Shown here one piece after another: positions 59,493-64,000 of a stretch of DNA of 64,000 bases. The stretch comes from CAVRAZ01 sp963719135. Its GTDB lineage: Bacteria; Pseudomonadota; Gammaproteobacteria; DSM-19610. The translations under genes and the position numbers were made by a program. The notes beneath the pieces were generated by a model. The model was given only the letters and a program-made list of their open reading frames with translations, was not told the origin of the DNA and ran no database searches. Within the stretch, counting starts at the first letter, position 1. The number at the start of each line of letters is the position of its first letter. The stretch covers positions 930,001-994,000 of the forward strand of contig CAVRAZ010000001.1 of the NCBI GenBank assembly GCA_963719135.1, given 5' to 3'.

Positions 59493-60478
59493 GTGCTCAC
59501 ATACTCCTCACGATACATCCGGAGCATTTCGAAGAAATAGGAGAGCGTGAGCGGCCCGATCAGAAGGCCGAGCAGGCCGAAATGGCTGATCCCGGCGATC
59601 GCGCCGACCAGGGTGATCATCGGGTGAATATGAGCGTGCCGGCCCACCACCCAGCTTTGAATCGGGGTGCCCACCTGGCCCGCGACCACTCCGATGACCG
59701 CGAGCACCACCGCGCCGACGACGTGGTGGTCGATGACCAGGGAGATCGCGCCGGGAATCCAGATGATTCCGGTGCCGACCACGGGCAGGATCGCGAAAAT
59801 GACGGCGATCACACCCCAGAACACCGGATTGGAAAGCCCCACCACCCAGAATCCGATCCCGATCATCCCGCCGCTGAGCAGCGCGGTGACTCCGGTGCCG
59901 ATCACCGTGGCGTAGGTCACCGCCCGGAATCGTTCCCGCAGCGCTTCCGCATTCCGGGCCGAGAAGGGCACGTAGGATCGGAACCGGTCCCAGCCTTTTC
60001 CGCTCGAGAGCAGGAGGTAATAGAGTCCGAAGAACGACAGCAGCAGGTTCAGGGTGAAGTGGGTCGCGGTGCCGATGAATCCCAGCGCGCTGGTGCCGAG
60101 CCAGTTGATGAGCGAGCGGCCGATGTCCGCCAGCTCGGGACCCAGCTCGAGACTGCCGATCCGCAGGGTGGCCAGCCGATCGAACAGGGTGCTGTTCATC
60201 AGCGACCTGGCGGTGTCCTGGGCCTGTCCCACCAGCATGCCGATGAGCCAGACGCCGGGGAGGACGATCAGGAGAAAGGCGCAGAGGATCACGAAGACCG
60301 CGGCGGTCTTCCGGCCGATCTTCCCCGCGAGCCACTGGTGCCAGCTCGCGAAGAGCACGTACAGCACCGGCGCGCCGATCAGCCCGGTGGCATAGGGCAA
60401 CAGGGCGATCAACACGCCGATCGCCAGCACCGTGATGATGAGCGCCGCGCGCTGCTTGTCGGTATCGAGGAACGCCAT
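59489..60478 (-). CDS. AI-2E family (PerM/TqsA-like) membrane transporter
   Basis: A 329-residue protein with about eight spans. The N-terminal LIITVLAIGVLIALLPYATGLIGAPVLYVLF and the C-terminal IFAILPVVGTGIIWIPGAISLVI and PIQSWVVGRHAHIHPMITLVGAIAGISHFGLLGLLIGP are diagnostic of the AI-2E exporter family. Known members move autoinducer-2, ions or are of unknown function. TAGACT lies 8 bases before the ATG. First gene of a pair with the EamA transporter. Confidence 0.92.
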   Translation of the reverse strand: MAFLDTDKQRAALIITVLAIGVLIALLPYATGLIGAPVLYVLFASWHQWLAGKIGRKTAAVFVILCAFLLIVLPGVWLIGMLVGQAQDTARSLMNSTLFDRLATLRIGSLELGPELADIGRSLINWLGTSALGFIGTATHFTLNLLLSFFGLYYLLLSSGKGWDRFRSYVPFSARNAEALRERFRAVTYATVIGTGVTALLSGGMIGIGFWVVGLSNPVFWGVIAVIFAILPVVGTGIIWIPGAISLVIDHHVVGAVVLAVIGVVAGQVGTPIQSWVVGRHAHIHPMITLVGAIAGISHFGLLGLLIGPLTLSYFFEMLRMYREEYVST

Positions 60479-60486
60479 GGGCGGGA

Positions 60487-60492
60487 AGTCTA
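60487..60492 (-). promoter_or_regulatory. -10 like hexamer TAGACT before the AI-2E-family gene
   Basis: On the minus strand TAGACT (4 of 6 to TATAAT) lies 8 bases before the ATG at 60478, in the 16-base gap after tesA. It would let the transporter pair be transcribed separately from tesA with little leader. Confidence 0.4.
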
Positions 60493-60494
60493 GC

Positions 60495-61184
60495 TCAGCG
60501 GGTTATCGGCTCCAAGACCGTCCAGACGTTTTCGGCGAGCATGCGATGGCCCCGGGCGGTGGGATGGACGCCGTCCGCCTGGTTCAACGAGTCGATGCCT
60601 CCCACGCCGGCGAGCAGAAAGGGGATCAGCGCGAGATCGTTGCGCCGGGCCAGGACGGGATAGATCGCCCTGAACCGGCGACCATAGTCTCTCCCGAGAT
60701 TGGGCAGCGCCTCCATCCCCACCAGCACGATGCGTCGAGGCGGGGTCGCGGCAGCCCGGGCGCGATCGATGATGGCCTGGATCCGGGCCTCCACCGAGTC
60801 GACCGGCTGACCCCGGAGCGCGTCGTTCGCGCCGGTCTCGATCACCAGGATCGCGACGGTATCGCGGGAGAGGAGCCAGTCGATCCGGCTGAGCGCGCCG
60901 GCCGAGCTTTCCCCGCTCACGCCCGCATTGATCACCCGGAAGTGCCTTCCCGCCGAATCGAGCTTCTGCTGGATCAGCGCGGGATACGCCTGGCGGGCCG
61001 GATCGGCGAGCCCGTAGCCCGCGGTGAGACTGGTCCCCAGAAAAACGATGCCGGGGAGCGAGGGTCGCGCCGTGAATTGCGAGTCGGCCGGAGCAGCGGT
61101 TCCGCTCCCCGCGCGCGAATCGCTGCTCGCACGGCACGCGATGACCGCCAGCAGCACGGGAACCAGCCGGTATCTCACTATCAT
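60495..61184 (-). CDS. tesA: SGNH esterase/acyl-CoA thioesterase I (TesA-like) lipoprotein
   Basis: A 229-residue SGNH hydrolase. Lipobox-like signal (PVLLAVIAC), block I FLGTSLTAGYGL with the nucleophile Ser, block II INAGVSGES, block III ETGANDALRG and block V QADGVHPTARGH with the Asp-His pair. It hydrolyses acyl thioesters, arylesters or lysophospholipids in the periplasm. The start at 61184 is chosen for the signal peptide. It is divergent from the ABC genes, the same arrangement as tesA/ybbA-ybbP in Escherichia coli. Confidence 0.9.
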   Translation of the reverse strand: MIVRYRLVPVLLAVIACRASSDSRAGSGTAAPADSQFTARPSLPGIVFLGTSLTAGYGLADPARQAYPALIQQKLDSAGRHFRVINAGVSGESSAGALSRIDWLLSRDTVAILVIETGANDALRGQPVDSVEARIQAIIDRARAAATPPRRIVLVGMEALPNLGRDYGRRFRAIYPVLARRNDLALIPFLLAGVGGIDSLNQADGVHPTARGHRMLAENVWTVLEPITR

Positions 61185-61214
61185 TCCTCGTCCCGAAGGT
61201 GTTTCGGAGCTCTC

Positions 61215-61889
61215 ATGTTGCGCTGTGCGTCGCTCACTCAGACCTACCTTTCCGGCGGGCGCCCGCTCACGGTGCTGAACGATATCACCTTCAGCCTCGA
61301 TCCCGGTGGGTTTCTGGCCATCCTCGGCCCGAGCGGGAGCGGCAAGACGACGCTGCTCGGACTCCTGGCGGGTCTCGATCGCCCCAGCCACGGCCTGGTC
61401 GAGCTGGACGGACAGGACCTGGGAGTCCTGGATGAGGATCAGCGCGCGAGGATTCGTGCCGAAAAGGTCGGGTTCGTCTTTCAATCGTTTCAGCTGATTC
61501 CGACCCTCACCGCGCAGGAGAACGTGCAAGTCCCGCTCGAGCTTCGTGGCGAGCCGGCCGAGGCCCGCGCCGCGGAGCTGCTCGCGCGGGTGGGCCTGGG
61601 AGACCGGGGCCATCACTACCCGGCCCAACTCTCGGGGGGCGAGCAGCAGCGCGTGGCGCTGGCGCGCGCCTTCAGCATCCGGCCCCGGTTTCTCTTCGCC
61701 GACGAGCCGACCGGCAACCTGGATGCGGCGACCGGCTCGACCATCATCGATCTCATGGTTTCGCTGAACCGGGAGCAGGGGACCACCCTGGTTCTGGTGA
61801 CCCACGATCCCGCGCTGGCTTCGCGGGCGCACCGGACCATCCGGCTCGGGGACGGCCGCATCGTCGAGGACACCGGGCGGACGCTCTGA
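61215..61889 (+). CDS. ABC transporter ATP-binding protein (YbbA/LolD-like)
   Basis: A 224-residue ABC ATPase of the MacB/LolD type. Walker A GPSGSGKTT, Q-loop VFQSFQLIPTLTAQENV, signature LSGGEQQRVALARA, Walker B FLFADEPTGNLD and H-loop VLVTHD. The FQSFQLIPTLTAxENV sequence is typical of this class, which drives mechanotransmission rather than transport across the inner membrane. Its stop overlaps the permease ATG (TGATG). In the 30-base divergent spacer a CCGAA-N5-TTCGG inverted repeat (61193-61207) could be a regulatory site. Confidence 0.93.
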   Translation: MLRCASLTQTYLSGGRPLTVLNDITFSLDPGGFLAILGPSGSGKTTLLGLLAGLDRPSHGLVELDGQDLGVLDEDQRARIRAEKVGFVFQSFQLIPTLTAQENVQVPLELRGEPAEARAAELLARVGLGDRGHHYPAQLSGGEQQRVALARAFSIRPRFLFADEPTGNLDAATGSTIIDLMVSLNREQGTTLVLVTHDPALASRAHRTIRLGDGRIVEDTGRTL

Positions 61890-64000
61890 TGAGCCGGCTC
61901 CGGTTCGTGCTCCGCATGGCCTGGCGGGAAGGCCGCGGGGAGGGCGCCCGACGGCTCTGGCTCCTCTCCACCGCGATCATCGCCGGCGTGGCGGCGCTGG
62001 TCGCGATCAATTCGTTCACCGAGAACATGCGCCGCGCCGTGGCGGAGCAGGCCCGGGCGCTGGTCGGGGCGGACATCGTGTTCCGGAGCAGCCGGCCTTT
62101 CCCGGACTCGGTCGAGGCCCTGTTCGACAGCCTGGCGGGAACCGCCGATCGCGCGCGGGTGACCAGTCTCATCGCCATGGGCTATGTCCCCCGCACCCGG
62201 GACGTGCGGTTGATCCAGCTCCGCGCGGTCGAGCCGGGCTATCCCTATTACGGGGAGATCACCACCGATCCGCCCGGGTTATGGCGCCAGTTCTCCTCGA
62301 CCGGCGGCGCCCTGGTGGACCCGGTCCTGCTTCCCTCGCTGGGCGCCCGCCTCGGCGACACCCTCGCGATCGGGGAAGGTCGCTTCCCGATCGTCGGCCA
62401 GATCCTCGACGTCCCGGGCGAGCCCGCCATCGCGAGCACGTTCGGCGCGCGGGTCTTCATCCCGGCCGGGGCGTTGCCCGGCACCGGCCTGGTGCGGTTC
62501 GGGTCCCGGGCGGAGTACGAGGAGTACCTGCGGCTCGGGCCGGGCCAGGATGCCCAGGCGATCGCGAAGAAATACCGGGCCCCGCTGCGGGAACGGCGGG
62601 TCGGGATCCGCACGGTGGAGCAGGACCAGGAGAACCTGACCCAGGCGCTCACCCAGCTCGGGAACTTTCTCGGCCTGGTCGCCCTGGTGGCCCTGCTGCT
62701 CGGCGGGTTAGGCGTGGCGAGCGCGGTCAACGTGCTGATCAAGCGGAAGCTCGACACCATCGCGGTGCTCCGCTGTCTCGGCGTTTCCTCGGGCCGGCTG
62801 CTCGGGATCTACCTCACCCTGGCCCTGATGATGGCGCTGCTCGGGAGCACGGTCGGCGCCGGCATCGGGATCGGGCTTCAGCAGCTGCTGCCGCTCCTGT
62901 TTCACGGGCTCCTGCCCCTCGATGTGCGGGTTACGCCGTCGTTCCGGTCGATCCTGCTCGGCGCGGGCCTCGGACTCTGGGTCGCCGGCGCATTTGCGGC
63001 GCTTCCCCTGCTCGGGATCCGCCGGGTGTCACCGCTTCGCACCCTGCGACGCGACGTGGACCCCCTGCCCGCCCGGAATCGCCCGGCCCGCCTGGTGCTG
63101 CTGCTCATCGCCCTGAGCGTGGTGGGCCTCTCGGCGATCCAGGTCGGTCATCCCCTGCTGGGCGCGGCGTTCGCGGTCGCGATCGGGATTGCGCTGCTGG
63201 TCCTCTGGCTCGCCGCCCGGGGGCTCATTGCCGCGGTACGCCGCTGGTTCCCCCACCGGTGGCCCTATCTCTGGCGCCAGGGACTCGCCAACCTCTTTCG
63301 TCCCGCCAATCAGACCGTGATGGTGGTGCTGGGGCTCGGCTTCGGGGCGTGCATTCTCACCACCCTGTTCGTGGTGCAGGCCAACCTGCTTCAGGAATTC
63401 CGGCCCGGCTTCGGCGGGTTACGAGGCAACCTCCTGCTCTTCGACATCCAGCCCGAACAAGCGGCCGGCGTGGCCGGCGCCATCGCGGAGAACGGGCTGC
63501 CGCCCGGCCTGATGGTCCCCATCGTCACGATGCGGATCGCGGCGATCCGGGGAGTGCCGGTGCGCGAGCTGGTCGACACCAGTCAGAGGAGCCCGAACGG
63601 ACCGCGGGACCAGAATGACCAGGGCGGCGAGGAAGAGCCCCAGCGGGAGAGCGGGCCGCGCAGCGGACCGGCGGGCTGGGCCCTCCGGCGGGAATACCGC
63701 TCCACGTATCGTGACACCACGACCACCGCGGAGCGGGTGGTGGAAGGCCGCTGGTGGAATGGCCCGGTCCAGGGCAACGGACCGGCGCTCATCTCCCTGG
63801 AGCGCGGGCTCGCCCGGGACCTCACCGTCAAGGTCGGCGACGAGATGACCTGGGACGTCCAGGGCGTGAGCGTGAACACCCGGGTGGCGAACCTCCGATC
63901 GGTGGACTGGCGCCGCTTCGAGCCCAATTTCTTCGTGGTGTTTCAGGCCGGAGCCATCGACCGGAGCCCGCAGATGCTGGTGACCCTGACCCGGGCCGAC
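61889..64000 (+). CDS. FtsX/MacB-type ABC permease (YbbP-like), partial
   Basis: The frame is open for 704 codons to the window edge, so the C-terminus is missing. The N-terminal span (RLWLLSTAIIAGVAALVAINSF) precedes a periplasmic domain. A set of FtsX-type helices follows (GLVALVALLLGGLGVASAVNVLIKRKLDTIAVLRCLGVSSGRL) and a second helix set with a second periplasmic domain, including the Gln/Glu/Arg-rich insert QRSPNGPRDQNDQGGEEEPQ. The doubled layout fits YbbP, which works with YbbA and TesA on the envelope. The motif CGGGTTAGG lies at 62704-62712. Confidence 0.9.
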   Translation, partial: MSRLRFVLRMAWREGRGEGARRLWLLSTAIIAGVAALVAINSFTENMRRAVAEQARALVGADIVFRSSRPFPDSVEALFDSLAGTADRARVTSLIAMGYVPRTRDVRLIQLRAVEPGYPYYGEITTDPPGLWRQFSSTGGALVDPVLLPSLGARLGDTLAIGEGRFPIVGQILDVPGEPAIASTFGARVFIPAGALPGTGLVRFGSRAEYEEYLRLGPGQDAQAIAKKYRAPLRERRVGIRTVEQDQENLTQALTQLGNFLGLVALVALLLGGLGVASAVNVLIKRKLDTIAVLRCLGVSSGRLLGIYLTLALMMALLGSTVGAGIGIGLQQLLPLLFHGLLPLDVRVTPSFRSILLGAGLGLWVAGAFAALPLLGIRRVSPLRTLRRDVDPLPARNRPARLVLLLIALSVVGLSAIQVGHPLLGAAFAVAIGIALLVLWLAARGLIAAVRRWFPHRWPYLWRQGLANLFRPANQTVMVVLGLGFGACILTTLFVVQANLLQEFRPGFGGLRGNLLLFDIQPEQAAGVAGAIAENGLPPGLMVPIVTMRIAAIRGVPVRELVDTSQRSPNGPRDQNDQGGEEEPQRESGPRSGPAGWALRREYRSTYRDTTTTAERVVEGRWWNGPVQGNGPALISLERGLARDLTVKVGDEMTWDVQGVSVNTRVANLRSVDWRRFEPNFFVVFQAGAIDRSPQMLVTLTRAD

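Overview
The window is 64 kb of GC-rich, gene-dense bacterial chromosome with almost no spacer DNA, many 1- to 4-base stop/start overlaps and rare TTA codons. A Gram-negative cell is implied by a TonB-type receptor, OmpA and several beta-barrel proteins, an Mla lipid transport operon and a TesA/YbbA/YbbP cluster. The lineage resembles Gemmatimonadota (carboxypeptidase-regulatory/TonB proteins, a stand-alone RsbRD-type domain, acyl-ornithine type arginine synthesis), but this is inference; no rRNA is present. No insertion sequence, integrase, prophage or CRISPR array was seen.

Layout. 1-6.3 kb: partial lipoprotein, two small basic proteins, a UPF0182 membrane protein, a Yip1 protein and a quinone-detoxification-like pair (ring-cleaving dioxygenase plus carboxylesterase). 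6.3-9.1 kb: PAP2 phosphatase, OB-fold lipoprotein, membrane-anchored pentapeptide-repeat protein, short repeats and tRNA-Gln/tRNA-Ala. 9.1-14.2 kb: rnz and, divergently, an oxidative pentose phosphate operon pgl-glk-gnd-zwf, in which pgl and glk are each frameshifted as given. 14.2-16.7 kb: mlaE-mlaF-mlaD; mutY is divergent. 17.4-21.4 kb: small membrane protein, DUF2203 protein, patatin, acyl-CoA thioesterase and nadE on the minus strand. 21.5-30.4 kb: phosphatase-like protein, DUF4384 protein, NTF2-like protein, two paralogous small beta-barrels and a large TonB-type receptor with an unusual tail. 30.4-32.6 kb: mntR-mntH with a readable promoter and operator. 32.6-35.2 kb: Nudix hydrolase, a secreted protein built from nine cysteine-pair repeats, and an RsbRD-like protein.

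35.2-40.4 kb holds an N6-adenine DNA methylase overlapping an SNF2-family helicase, the best candidate for an incompletely described DNA-modification or defence module. 40.4-44.6 kb: HAD phosphatase, TPR lipoprotein, tRNA-Asn, a MobA-like/XdhC pair and a small membrane protein. 44.6-53.9 kb is one arginine operon transcribed leftward: argG, an unassigned P-loop protein, argC, argD, acyl-ornithine carbamoyltransferase, argB, an M20 deacylase (argE), argH and argR, with a palindromic operator over the argG start codon. 54-64 kb: pilB-like ATPase, small membrane protein, RidA, a twice-frameshifted OmpA protein, EamA and AI-2E transporters, and the tesA/ybbA/ybbP cluster running off the right edge.

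Two window-wide signals stand out. The 9-mer CGGGTTAGG occurs 14 times on both strands, in all reading frames and between genes. Many genes also have a TANNNT (-10 like) hexamer only 5-8 bases before the start codon and no Shine-Dalgarno sequence, suggesting widespread leaderless transcription.
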